Both the position numbers and the translations under genes were made by a program. Below are positions 48,250 to 60,000 of a stretch of DNA of 64,000 nucleotides, one piece after another. Positions within the stretch are counted from its first letter, which is position 1, and each line of letters starts with the position of its first letter. The notes beneath the pieces are model-generated. The model was not told the DNA's origin and did not search any database. It saw only the letters and a list, made by a program, of their open reading frames with translations. Source of the DNA: Phaseolus vulgaris (Eukaryota > Streptophyta > Magnoliopsida > Fabales > Fabaceae); assembly GCF_000499845.2 (NCBI RefSeq), contig NC_023754.2, forward strand, positions 20,710,111-20,774,110, in the 5' to 3' direction.

Positions 48250-50167
48250 ATGGTGAAGGCTGTGGCAGTTCTTGGCAGCAGTGAGGGTGTCACTGGAACT
48301 GTTTACTTCAGTCAGGAGGGAAATGGTGAGTCTCAACAGTGAACATGACCCTCATCTTTAATAAATTTTACAAGAAGCATTTATAGGGGAGAAAAATAAT
48401 AAACTAAATGGAATCAAACTTCTCTAGGAGAAGTTAAATTATGATTTTGGTTAAAAAAAGTAAGTGCATATTTTGATGATATATTATGACATGATCCTTT
48501 TTTTCTTCTTCTGTACTAACCAACCACTGGGCCAAATCAAGTAACATATATTGCAACTGTGCAGGTCCAACCACCGTAACTGGCTCTCTTAGTGGTCTTA
48601 AGCCTGGTCACCATGGCTTCCATGTCCATGCCTTGGGGGACACTACCAATGGTTGCCTGTCAACTGGTATAGTCTTTGGACAATAACCCGAATAAATTTT
48701 TGATAATGTTGTACATTAATGAGAGGGAACAGATTGTAAACTCTCACTTCCCTTGAATGGAAAGCAATGAACATTTGTATGGGAGATTCTTCAAAGTTTG
48801 AAGCAATACAATCTGTTATAAATCAGCTGGATTTGGATTAAAATCCTGCCATTTAGTAGTATATTACAAGGCTCACTTTTTATTTTTTCCCCATTTTTAC
48901 AGGACCACATTTCAATCCTAATGGCAAGGAGCATGGTGCCCCTGAGGATGAGAGTCGCCATGCTGGTGATCTAGGGAATGTAAATGTCGGTGATGATGGT
49001 ATGACCGATCTGATTTTTCTCTCTCATTTATTTGATTTGTGCTGATTCCAATCATTCAGATATACATAATAATGCTACTTTTCTGATTCAAATTCTTGAA
49101 GTTCTGATTGTTTTTATGATACCGATGTTTAATAATAGTAATCTTTCCTTTTACTCATTACAAGGATGTAATTGATAGTTAACAAACAATCTGGCGGTTT
49201 TACCAGAAACTTTTTCCATTTTTGAACAAATGTCTGGTAATCAAGATTACTTGCTTTCTGTTTTGGAGATAGTCTATCTCTGAAAGACCTTGTCTTTTTT
49301 TTTTTTGAGTATCACATTCAACATGCTTGGTTGGTCCTTATTTTAAAATGGATTCCTCTCATTGTTTAACCCAGGTACCGCCAACTTCACTCTTACTGAC
49401 AGCCAGGTTTGTTATCCATCTCTTGATCAAGTTCTCTGATTATTTCTTCGATGTTGACAGATGACACCAAAAGAAGTTTCAGTTTTTAACGAGTTATTGA
49501 ATGTGCGCAGATTCCTCTTACTGGACCAAACTCCATCATTGGGAGAGCTGTTGTTGTCCATGCTGATCCTGATGATCTTGGGAAAGGTATTCACTAATCT
49601 ATTATTTTCCTTGCCATCGTTGGTATCTGAATCATCAGTCATCACTTGTGACATTCCGTCTTAGTTCTTTTGGATTTGTATCCTTTCATGTTAGCAAAGA
49701 ACATGATATTGCCATATAAGGAGAAAAATTATAGTAAATCTCACCATCATTTACGGTTGGTCCATTGAATTAAATTGTGTCTTCCTCTCGTTCATTTTCT
49801 TTGCTAACAAACGAAGATCTTAATAATTTCTCCTTCCTTGCATACAAAATCACAGCTATTCATTATTCCATGTTAAGAGCGCTCATTGTTTTTCGGCTTA
49901 CTGCATGTTATAGTTCTCCCTTCTCTTGTGTAGGTGGTCATGAGCTTAGCAAGAGTACTGGAAATGCTGGTGGCAGAGTAGCCTGTGGTAAGCAGAGACT
50001 GTGATGTTAAATACTGTATTTTCTGATATTCCTTATTACCTATGCAATATCAATTGTCGATGTTGTTGTGATACCACTAATCAGTTTCTCCATTTGCGTA
50101 TGTTGACTGTACTGATATCCTCTTTTTGCCGTTTGTTGGTATAGGTATCATTGGTCTGCAAGGATAA
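48250..50167 (+). CDS. CSD1: Cytosolic Cu/Zn superoxide dismutase
   Basis: Converts superoxide to hydrogen peroxide and oxygen in the cytosol. Seven coding exons: 48250-48325, 48565-48666, 48903-48998, 49375-49406, 49511-49586, 49934-49987, 50145-50167, for 152 aa, the family length. All metal ligands are present: Cu by His45, His47, His62 and His119; Zn by His62, His70, His79 and Asp82. Cys56 and Cys145 form the conserved disulfide and Arg142 is the anion guide. There is no transit peptide, which separates it from the plastid isoform. The end IIGLQG is typical of the cytosolic form. The 5' leader is split by an 861-bp intron whose splicing builds a miR398-like site, so copper status probably controls the transcript. 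It is convergent with the NHX gene. Confidence 0.97.
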
Positions 50168-50940
50168 ACTAGTCACATGAAAACGGGCGTGATCATATGA
50201 CGAAGCTTTAGAATTGTGGAATAAATAATCGCCCTTTTAAACCCGTTTGGTTAGGTTCGGTCTGTACTGCTGAATTCTGTTTCTGTATCGTATGAGAGTC
50301 ATATGCAGACACTTGATGCTTTATTTCATGTTTTTTTTGCCCGAACTGCGTGTTAGTGCTTTATCCTTATTTCTTGTATCGGTTTGTCTTTGCAGCATGA
50401 TGTTAGAGTAATGCGAGGTTTTCATGATGAATTGGTCAAATAAAAGTAATAGGAGATAAACAAATGAAATGAGTCTGAAAAAATGGGATAAAAATGTTAA
50501 ATTCATTTTTTGGATATTGAATTGGGGAATCAGGAAGCGGAAGTCATAAAATGATATAATTATTCAGTTTTCATTATGATACATTCCTCCAAATATCATT
50601 CTTTCCTACCGAATCAAACATATATTGAAATAAGTCGTTTTTGGCTGCATACAAAGAAAGTGGTTCTAGAATAGAAAGTAATAAGTAATTCTCAAAAATC
50701 TTAGCTTATAAAATAAATAAATAAAATGGGTTCATAACTGAATTTACAATTCTTACACTACCGGCATAACTTTCACAGGGAATCAACCGTAGTATGGTCA
50801 AAATGAAATAGAACCCATGGCACAATGTTTTCTCACTACCCAAAAGAACTCGACCAAATATAACGCGGTTTTTGTACATGCGTTGCTTCATGTGCTCAAA
50901 ATTTTCGATCTACTATATTACACTTTTCTGGGCAATCTTC
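50168..50940. other. Convergent 3' ends of Cu/Zn-SOD and NHX
   Basis: The 773 bp hold the 3' untranslated regions of both genes. Open frames on the minus strand (50321-50506 and 50706-50891) have no domain and look fortuitous. Confidence 0.55.
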
Positions 50941-53900
50941 TTAATGCCACTGTTGAATGTTACCGCTGCCTTCAGTTGGCGAGGTAGGAGCCACAGGAAC
51001 AAATCCCCTACCACCAAAGACTGGACGCATGATTGAATTATCAAACGTACGCCATAAGCGATGAACGTTATGTGTTGAAGTGCTTAGTAAGGCACGAATA
51101 GTTCTTGGACGATGATCTTCATTGCTATCAAGTTCGTTTTCAGAATCATGAGAGCCTCCAAGAAAGGGCACAGTGATTGATTTCGGAGGATTATTGGATG
51201 ATTCCATATTTGCCAAGCTGTTTTTGCGTTTCGGAGGTGGACTAACCGGCAGCAAAAACCTTATGAGTGGCTTCGTCATCAAACCAAACACCTGACACGT
51301 TGTAATTAAATTGTCAGCCTCATGTGGTGAATTTTCTTTTGAAACTGAGGTATCGTGTTTTACAGATCCCAAATCTCCCACAACAGAGCTATATTTGAGA
51401 TAGTTTACGTTTAAGCATATTATTGAGGTGGATTTTACATTTCCTATCATGTTAGCTACCTCAATTATCATATGGTTCATACTTATCAGCAAAGCAGAAA
51501 GCAAAAGGCAAAATATCTTTATGTGAACACTGAGATATGATATCAGAAATTTACAAAACGTATGTGTCTTACCATTGTGCTGACAAGCACAACAGTGATG
51601 GTGCTGGTGATCATGATGGCATTGGTTCGCAGTTCAGTGTGACCGGACAAGGTGAACTGCATTTTACAAGAGTATCATTTTCTTAGAAACTTAAATCATA
51701 TCAAAGGTAAAATGTACATTAACTGCTATTCTGTTTTCTTCGCCTTTATTAACTGACCATTAACACTAATTTTGCAAAAATAGTATCATCTCCAAATGAG
51801 CAACATTGATCTTACCTGATTATAGGCAAGTGCCATTGAAACAGCACCTCTCATAAGACCAGCCCACCAAATGATCACCTAAAGCAAGGAATAATGGAAA
51901 CTTTTTCAACATCCCAAGAAATCCTGTAAGAAAATATTCTGACAGAAATGTAGCCATACCTGCTCACTGAAACTTATTTTTTCACTTTCAGACTTTTTAG
52001 TGAGGTTTGATAAGAAGGATAGGGGAAAAACAAATGCTGCTCTTCCGGCAAGTACTAGGCCCAATAATACTGAACTAACAGCAACAGATGTTTTCGGCCT
52101 GCAGAAGAAACCGAGTGAGGTAAACGAGTTGTTTTCTAAACTAATTAAAATAAACTTTTGAGGAAACCATTTTTAACTAGGAGATACATGATTTAACAGT
52201 CTTCGTAAGTAAAAAAGGGCAAGGTGTTGATGATTATTTTCACTAGCCTAGTCTCTGACAGAATGCAGGACTTACCTATCGCTTACAAACCTCCACTTTT
52301 CAATGTCCAACGCATCCATACCAACATAAAGGAAGATAAAGGTTTCAAGAACAAATGAGAGAGTTGCAAAAGCGTGTCTGTGACAGCAAGACAAAACAAA
52401 TTAGACAGTTTTACAACCCCCAATAGATCCATATATAGTTTGAAGAATCTGATTGAAGATATACTTGGTAGTGATTCTCGAGCTCTCAGTCACATTATGC
52501 CAAGTATAATGTGACATAACAATCCCACAGAAGAATACAGTGAGAATGCCACTCAGATACCATAACTGCAGTACATTTATATACATCAGAGCCCCCACTA
52601 GTTAATGTCAACCAAAAGAATAGATAGAGATAGAGCTCATCAAGGAAAAACTCCACAATGGAGTCTGTACGTTCTTCAAACTTACTTCAGCCAGAATGTA
52701 GGAAAGATATGCCATTAACATCATAAGAGCAACCTCGCGATCTGTAGAGTGCCTGTAATATTGAGTGAGCAATTTGTTGAGCACCTAAACAATTCTTACA
52801 ATTTTTTATGGTAGGTTTAGAAAACTGGTGATCAAGATAAAACATACAAAGACCACAGGTAAATAAGAGATTCCCCTGTAGTAAAATAAGGTAATGAAAG
52901 TATTTTCCTTACCGAAAAAAAAACATCATATTAACTGCATATAGAATATAAAACAATGAAAGACTATCATAGTAGCTGCTGAACGACAATAATGATGGTA
53001 AAAGAAAAACAATTCTCTCAACATACCTGCCAATATACAGCGTTTTAATAATGTAAGCGCTGAGTAGACCTGCCTGCAAGGTGATATGGACATATCAGAC
53101 CCTATGATGCACACATAATGCAAATATTCTAAAAATATACAGGAAACAATAAGTACATATCCAAATATGTATAAAAAATCATAAAGTATTTAATTACTAC
53201 TCTACAAATCCAGATCTGGGACATGATTAGTCGACATTACCAAGAACAAGTAAAATTATAAATTGTTCTCATCATAATTGCTTTCTATTTTTTAAGATAG
53301 AGATAGTGTAATCTTCTCGATAATTTCTATTTTTTAGCCCATTAAGGGTCAATAGTTTTATGTTTCTATATTTTTCATGTTTTCATGTTTTCATGTCTCA
53401 CACACACATATATGTGTTTCTAATAACTTTTTGAGGGATTAGATACTTCACAGTGAAACATCCAGTAATATCAATATATTAAGTAAATGAAAGTATCAGT
53501 TTGTACTGAGTGATAACTGATGAGTTACATCTTGTGATTGTGTGACGTTTACACTAGAGAGTTAGAGGGAGCAAGGTGGTTACCAAGACCCCAAGCAAGG
53601 TGCTTGCGATAAACAGGTAGAAGAAATTGCCGAAAAAATGCAAACCAATTCTGTGGTCAATTATGTTGAGATCAAAACTTTTGATTGCATTGAAAAGCAC
53701 AACAGATGTTGCATCATTCACAACACCCTCGCCAAACACAAGGCTGTATAGTAAAGGTGTCTCATCCTGGTTTAGCACCTGCAACAACATAATTTATAAG
53801 TTCAGTACTCAGCATTCACATCTTGGTTGTTGCTATAACATTGTGAAAAAGACACATATAGTTTCAAACCTGCAATGTGCACACAGAATCTGTTGCAGCA

Positions 53901-54934
53901 AATATGGCTCCAATTGCTGAATATTTTTTAAATATGGAGTCAGTCACAAATACATTTTCCATTGACAAGTAGCCAAATAGATGAGATTGAATAATATTAT
54001 TATACCTAGATAATCTCCTATCTCCAGTGAGTTACCAACACCCATTCTCTTAAAAATTTGTATGACACCTGAAACAATGCTTCGAAAATTAAGTCAGATA
54101 AGAATCTAAATACTTCAATGAAAATAATTACTAAACAAATTTAGGTTGGCACTATCTGAAATGCCAATTTTTTTGTCGTAATTTTAAATTTTGGAGAACA
54201 GCATAAGAAATCCATGTAAAGGGAAAAGGCATACCGAAAGTTATAATGCTACAATTTATTAATGTACCAACAGCTCCAAACAGCATGATGGTCATGAAGT
54301 TAACAAAGAACTGTTTCTTTTTCACTTGAAACCTGGAATAAATATATAATAACATCACTTATGTATAGTAAAAGAACAACAAAAAACCAGGAAAGTAAAA
54401 AATAACATCCCACAAGAAATCGGTCAATTTTCATTGTATCTAATTAAGTAGACGATGACAAATACAGAGTCAACCACTTTATCCTCATTATCATTAGACA
54501 GCTAGAAGTTGGTGCTAAAAGCTTTACCCTGCATTAAATATGATCGGAGGCAGAAGGTATATAAAGAAAAGATCTTCACTGAAAACTAGAAGATGCGAGC
54601 TTTTGCCGCGACTTAGCAACAAAATGACTACCCCAGTGCAAATACCCTGCAAATAGCAATAAATTGACAGAGTTATTTATATTACAAAATTTACATGTGT
54701 GTATATGTATACCAATTCGTTCATAGTAAATTAACTAATTTATGAAATGATGACACTTACTATCAAAAGTGCAGTGATGGACTCATTCACCCACCGATTC
54801 TCCTCAAGAAGATGGCCAATGACAATGCAAGCACAAAGCAGAGCCACAAAAATGTTCATGGACACAACGGAGGCATAATCTGAAGTGGATAGCATATGCA
54901 GTTTTGAAAGAGCGTAGCTTAATTCAGTACCCAT
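50941..54934 (-). CDS. Vacuolar Na+(K+)/H+ antiporter, NHX class I
   Basis: Exchanges cytosolic Na+ or K+ for vacuolar H+, which supports salt tolerance, K+ storage and vacuolar pH. Fourteen exons: 54934-54761, 54646-54528, 54332-54235, 54068-54006, 53916-53870, 53778-53584, 53073-53027, 52752-52686, 52565-52465, 52377-52276, 52098-51960, 51878-51816, 51656-51573, 51291-50941, for 549 aa. The amiloride-site motif LFFIYLLPP is at 84-92. AIFAATDSVCTLQ and FGEGVVNDATSVVLFNAI are the transport core. IIWWAGLMRGAVSMALAYNQ is a late membrane segment. The C-terminal exon (116 aa) is the hydrophilic regulatory tail with LWRTFDNSIMRPVFGGRG. All junctions are GT-AG and in frame. A codon-like TTG at 54949 precedes the real ATG. 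Transcription starts from a leader exon near 55570. Confidence 0.96.
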
Positions 54935-55570
54935 TCTGTCAAACCCCAATTGCCGAACTTCTTTGCTACCAAATTCAGATTTTCTTTGTTGAGATTAAGC
55001 AACTTCCAACTTCACTTTACAAACCAAACCCGAATATATATAATGCCTTGGAGATGTACACATTTTAACACCCTCCTTAATGATCTTTGGATCCTAAATA
55101 TTTTGCAAGAACATATTAAAATCTCTGCAGGAAGAACAAAAGATCAAGATATATACGTGCACGTAAAACTAATTGCACACAACCATTGGAAAACACGTAA
55201 TAGAAACATTATTCTTACCATGTGTTCAACATTAATTCACGTGATATAAAGAACATGAAATTACGTAAAACACTCACCAGAACGCTTGGCTGCAAGATGC
55301 CGATGAATTTAAGAGCAATTAACGTGGAAACTAAGAGAGAATGGGAAGTTTTTAGTCTGAAGCGATATGCATGCAATGGTGCAAACGAAACGAGGAAGGG
55401 AAACAGAGAGAATAATGAATAATGAATAATGTGTGGAGAGAATGTTGCAGATATTTGTTTGATTGAAGCAGAAGAGAAAAAGTCGGAGAAAGATAAGAAT
55501 CGCTGAGAAAGAAGAGACAAAGGGAGACAAAGAAGCGTGCAATGCGGGGATCACAAACACAAACAGAGAA
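54935..55570 (-). other. NHX 5' leader with leader intron
   Basis: The leader exon (about 55570-55278) ends 'gcgttctg|gtgagtg'. The leader intron (55277-54936) ends 'gacag' one base before the ATG. Leader introns are common in class I NHX genes. Overlapping open frames in the leader (55215-55617, minus strand) are pyrimidine-rich and do not look like proteins. Confidence 0.65.
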
Positions 55571-55597
55571 CACGAATCATAATAGAAGCCTTTGGTG

Positions 55598-55605
55598 TAT
55601 ATATC
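55598..55605 (-). promoter_or_regulatory. TATA box of the NHX gene
   Basis: On the minus strand 'gatatata' lies about 30 bp before the presumed leader start. It is the only good TATA match near the leader. Confidence 0.5.
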
Positions 55606-57020
55606 GTATGTTACCATTTAAGATTATTTTATTATTATTTATTATTTATTTTTTGTACTTTTATTACTATTATAGATTTTGTCAAATCTTATTTTAAGAT
55701 GCATTGTCTTAATTTTTTTGAGTACTGAAAATCAATATTAATTATACAGTGAATAAATTATTGATTGATTATAACACTTCTTAAAAAATTTGTGAGGAAG
55801 AAACACTCGAATTTTTTTAGTAATGGATCACAAATTAAAAAATATGACTGTATACTTAATCCAACATTTTTTAAATAAAGTGATTATTTAGGTTCATATT
55901 ATTATTGAAATTTTGGAAATAAGATAACATATTATTATTTGGAAAAAAAACATTTACACGTATTGAGATAGAAAAATTAAATAATCCTTAGTGAAATGTT
56001 ACTTTACTTTTTCCCGACCAAGTTATATTAGTGTGTACCGAAACCTTGTAACGGTGTAGTATTATTGTAAGAAAAATTAGTTTTTGAAAGTAATTTATTA
56101 CTCTTTAAAATGATAAAAAATGTGTTATTAATTTAATCAATTTAATTTAAAATCTAAAATACGTAACTAAAATTTTGATAACAAATGTTAAATATTAATA
56201 ATCAAAAACATATTTCGAAAAAGAGAATGCATAATATATTTTTATTTATACTCCTATTTTATTTAAAAACATTTTCGTCGTTTCTACTGAAATCGGAAAA
56301 AAAGAATGAATATTTTGTCCTGCATCCTACTAAAGTTCTTCTTGCATCTTGTCATTTAGTGAAATGATGAAAATATAACATCTAATTTATTCTCATTCTA
56401 AAAAGGCTCTTTTCAGAATACATATTGAAAAATACATTTCAAAATATGTTATTTATGTTATGAAAAAAATTATTCTAAAAAACTCTTTTCATAATACATT
56501 TCAAAATATGTTATATATGTTCTGAACAAATTATTTCAGAAATCCCTTCTGAAAAATGTTTTCCACAAATTCTGTTTCTTTCCATCGAAAATACATTTCA
56601 TAAATTCTGGAAAGGGATATTCCAGAAACTTTTGAAAATGGTAATCCAAAAGTCATTTAAAAGGATAAAATCGTCTTTTAAAAATTTATGGGTTGCGGGA
56701 AGCGTTTTGATAAGGTGCAGGAAGAAACACCCAAAAGAATCTAGTTCCGGCCCGATGAATTTCTTGTTGTTAGAAAACATTTTTGACTGAGAATTGTAGT
56801 GTGGCAGAAGACAGAAGAGAATCGAAGCAGAGGAGAAATAGATATCGGAATAAAATTGAACAATAAAGCCATACTTACTCCATTGTAGCCACTGCAAAGT
56901 TGTGTTAATTAATTCTCCAGGTTTTCTCCTCTCCGTTCTTACAATTCCTGATATCACTTCTTTCTGAATCGCCAGTGCCAATATTAGGCAAAACAGAGTT
57001 GAAATCCAAATCAAAATAAA
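55606..57020. other. Divergent region between NHX and eIF2B epsilon
   Basis: AT-rich to about 56390, then a repeat (listed separately), then a less AT-rich leader for eIF2B epsilon from about 56760. No TATA box for eIF2B epsilon was recognised, as often seen in housekeeping genes. The long minus-strand open frame over 56598-57170 is the complement of the leader and first exon, not a gene. Confidence 0.5.
56390..56740. repeat. Diverged relative of the 'ttcctgcacc' element
   Basis: Contains an internal duplication ('acatttcaaaatatgttat' at about 56436 and 56497). It ends with 'ggtgcaggaagaaacaccca', the inverse of the 'ttcctgcacc' end at 22550. The stretch 'aggataaaatcgtctttt' parallels 'gggtaaaatagtctttt' in that element. 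Confidence 0.5.
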
Positions 57021-60000
57021 ATGGGCGCACAGAAGAAAAGCGGCGCTAGGGTTTCCGAGGACCCCGACGAACTGGTGCGGGTTCCGTTGCAGGCCATTCT
57101 CTTGGCTGATAGTTTCACTACTAAGTTCAGACCTATCACGCTCGAACGCCCCAAAGTAATCTTCCCACACTCTTTAATCTTCCTCCGAAAACCTGCATTT
57201 TCTGTTTCTTTATTCTTTCGGTTTTCGTGGTTTTGAAGGTGCTGCTTCCGCTCGTGAATGTTCCGATGATAAATTACACGCTGACTTGGCTCGAATCCGC
57301 CGGCGTCGAAGAGGTTTTCGTATTCTGCTGTTCTCACTCCAAGCAGGTCATTAACTACCTCGAGAAATCCGAGTGGCTATCTCAACCGAATTTCACGGTG
57401 GCGACTATAGAATCGCAGAACTCTGTCAGCGCCGGAGATGCGCTACGCGTAATCTACGAGCGCAATGTGGTATGGCTTCTTTTCGACTCTCGTTTTAATT
57501 TTTGCACGCTCTTGTATGGATGCAATAGAGGCAGTGTGTTGCAAGGCTTAAAAAAAATTTCATATCAGAATAGTTGTTAAACAATGGTTGTTCTTAATTA
57601 GGACTGGTTTTCAGTTGGACATGTTCTTGCTGCTTTTACATTGTCATCTAATCATAATTTGACATGTACGATGAGTTCGTTAAAGTTTAGAATAGTTGCC
57701 TTGAAAATCATATTTACCATGATTTTTTGTTTGTTGACAGTGTAACTATATGTTCCTGATAGTGCATAAATGTTAAACTCTTTCAGAATTTGCGTCTCCT
57801 ACTTTGTAAAGACCCCTAACTAACTCGTAGTCTGCAATAGATAAGGTTATTGCAATTTTACATATTTGTTTCTTTTTATCACAAACAAGACACTAGGTTT
57901 TTGGAGCATAATGACAATCCATTATTATTATTACCTTGCTATTCTTTAATTCAAATTTATTTAAAGAAATATAGATTTACTATGAAAATTTCTGCATGCT
58001 CTTTTTATAGGGTTTTTAAAAGGAAAATTTAGAGCCTTACATGTGAGCCACTGCCAGTCTATAGTAAAATTAACGATTAACTGCATTTTTAAAAAATATT
58101 CACCACTCTTTCCATATCATGCCATTGCTTACTTTCTGAGTTGTGACTTTTAAGTATTGTTAGTAACACTTTTGAATTATTTGTTATGTTGAAGATACAT
58201 GGAGACTTTATCCTTATCAGTGGAGATACTGTAAGCAACATGTCGCTTACTCAGGCTCTTCTAGAACATAAAGAAAGGAGGAAGAAAGATAATAATGCAG
58301 TAATGACTATGGTCATTAAACGTTCAAAACCTAATCCAGCTATCCATCAATCTCGACTGGGTACTGATGAACTTTTTATGGCTATTGATCCTAATACCAA
58401 GCAGCTTGTGTATTACGAGGATAGGGCAGACCAATCAAGAGGGACATTACATCTTGACAAGTCATTGCTTGTTGATAATCCTTCACTCTCTCTGCATCAT
58501 GATAAGCAGGTTGAACTCTTCAGATATTTCTGTTAGCATTCAACTTTACTTCTTGTGAACAAAGGAATTCGATTGCTGGCACTTTTTCGTAAAAAGAGCA
58601 CATTACTAATTCCTGGACCAAATTGTTATTTTAAATTCATTCCATGAAAATTTACGGTTTAGCAACAATTAATTGGTTCCACTGATGTTTATCACATGAT
58701 TGGGTGCCCTGGAATAATCTATTGATTCTCAACTGAACATTTTACCTATATAAGTTGTTTTTCAGTTTGTTAATAAACTCTTTACTGTTGTTATTATAGC
58801 TGGTGCTAGTATATTGTGGGTCATATCTCTTGCCTGTTACAACCTTTTAAATTTTTTTGAGGTCATAATGTTAGCAATATCTTATCTGCAGGATTGTTAC
58901 ATTGACATCTGCTCGCCAGAAGTACTTAGCCTATTTACAGACAATTTTGACTACCAACATCTACGGCGTCATTTTGTCAAGGGATTGCTTGTTGATGATG
59001 TAATTTCTCTTCCATGTGCTAAATTTAGATACTTTTTGTTTTGGTACTATGGATCCTGTAATTAGATTCTGAAGTTCTTTCTTAAGTCCTTCTTGGAAGG
59101 AAAAACTTATGCTTTCAATATTTTTGTTTTCATATATAATTGGCAGAGTACAAAGAAATTTTATCTCCTATGGACCCGAGATATTCCTTCAGAGGAGTCG
59201 TATTGATGAGCACATATTAAACACAGTGCTTTTTTGTATTGATAGTGTGTTTGCATGTGTTGGAACTTCAATAGTATCCTACTTCTATGCTACGACACTT
59301 TTCCAACAAATTTTTTGGACATGCATTGGACCCAACTAGTCTAACTTAGGCATTTCCTGTCTTCGAATCTTTCTGTATCCAAGCTCATCATTATGTTCAT
59401 CTATTACAAATATTCTTTAAATTATTTTATTCTCTCTACTCCATGTAAAATATTGACCATACATTTCTTTCAGATAATGGGGTACAAAATTTTTGTTCAT
59501 GAAATCCACTCAGACTATGCTGCAAGGATTGATAATTTCCGAAGTTATGACACTGTTAGCAAGGATATAATTCATCGATGGACATATCCACTGGTGCCAG
59601 ATGTAATGAATTTTGGCCACACAGCTACTAAACTTGAACGACAAGGAATGTACCGTGCTTTAGGTATGGATGGAATTTTTTGTCGGATAGGTGGGCTGGG
59701 TAGCTGTGCATAATATTACATGATAATATGATGTATACTGGGTACCGTTTCAACTTTCAATCAATGATTATGTTTGTCTGTTTGCTTGATATTGCTCATT
59801 CATTTGCTACAAACAAGCTTTTGTTGTGCCAAAACTATTTTTTACCAATTTTATCTATTTTAATACACTTGTTCTGTTTTGACAATTTTCTCTACTTTCA
59901 GAAATATCACAATCACAGTCTGCTGTTATTGGCCCTTTTACTGTCATCGGATCTGGCACCAAAATTGGGAATAATACTAAAATTTCAAATTCAGTAATTG

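Noticed and set aside
50941..51504. 187-codon minus-strand frame as a separate gene
   Set aside because: Only 51291-50941 is exonic. It is the last NHX exon, and the upstream part is intron 13.
55215..55617. Three overlapping minus-strand frames near the NHX promoter
   Set aside because: Pyrimidine-rich leader of NHX with low-complexity Ser/Leu/Phe translation and no conserved domain.
56598..57337. Minus-strand frames of 190 and 108 codons
   Set aside because: They are the complement of the eIF2B epsilon leader and first exons, whose plus-strand frames splice correctly and match the family.
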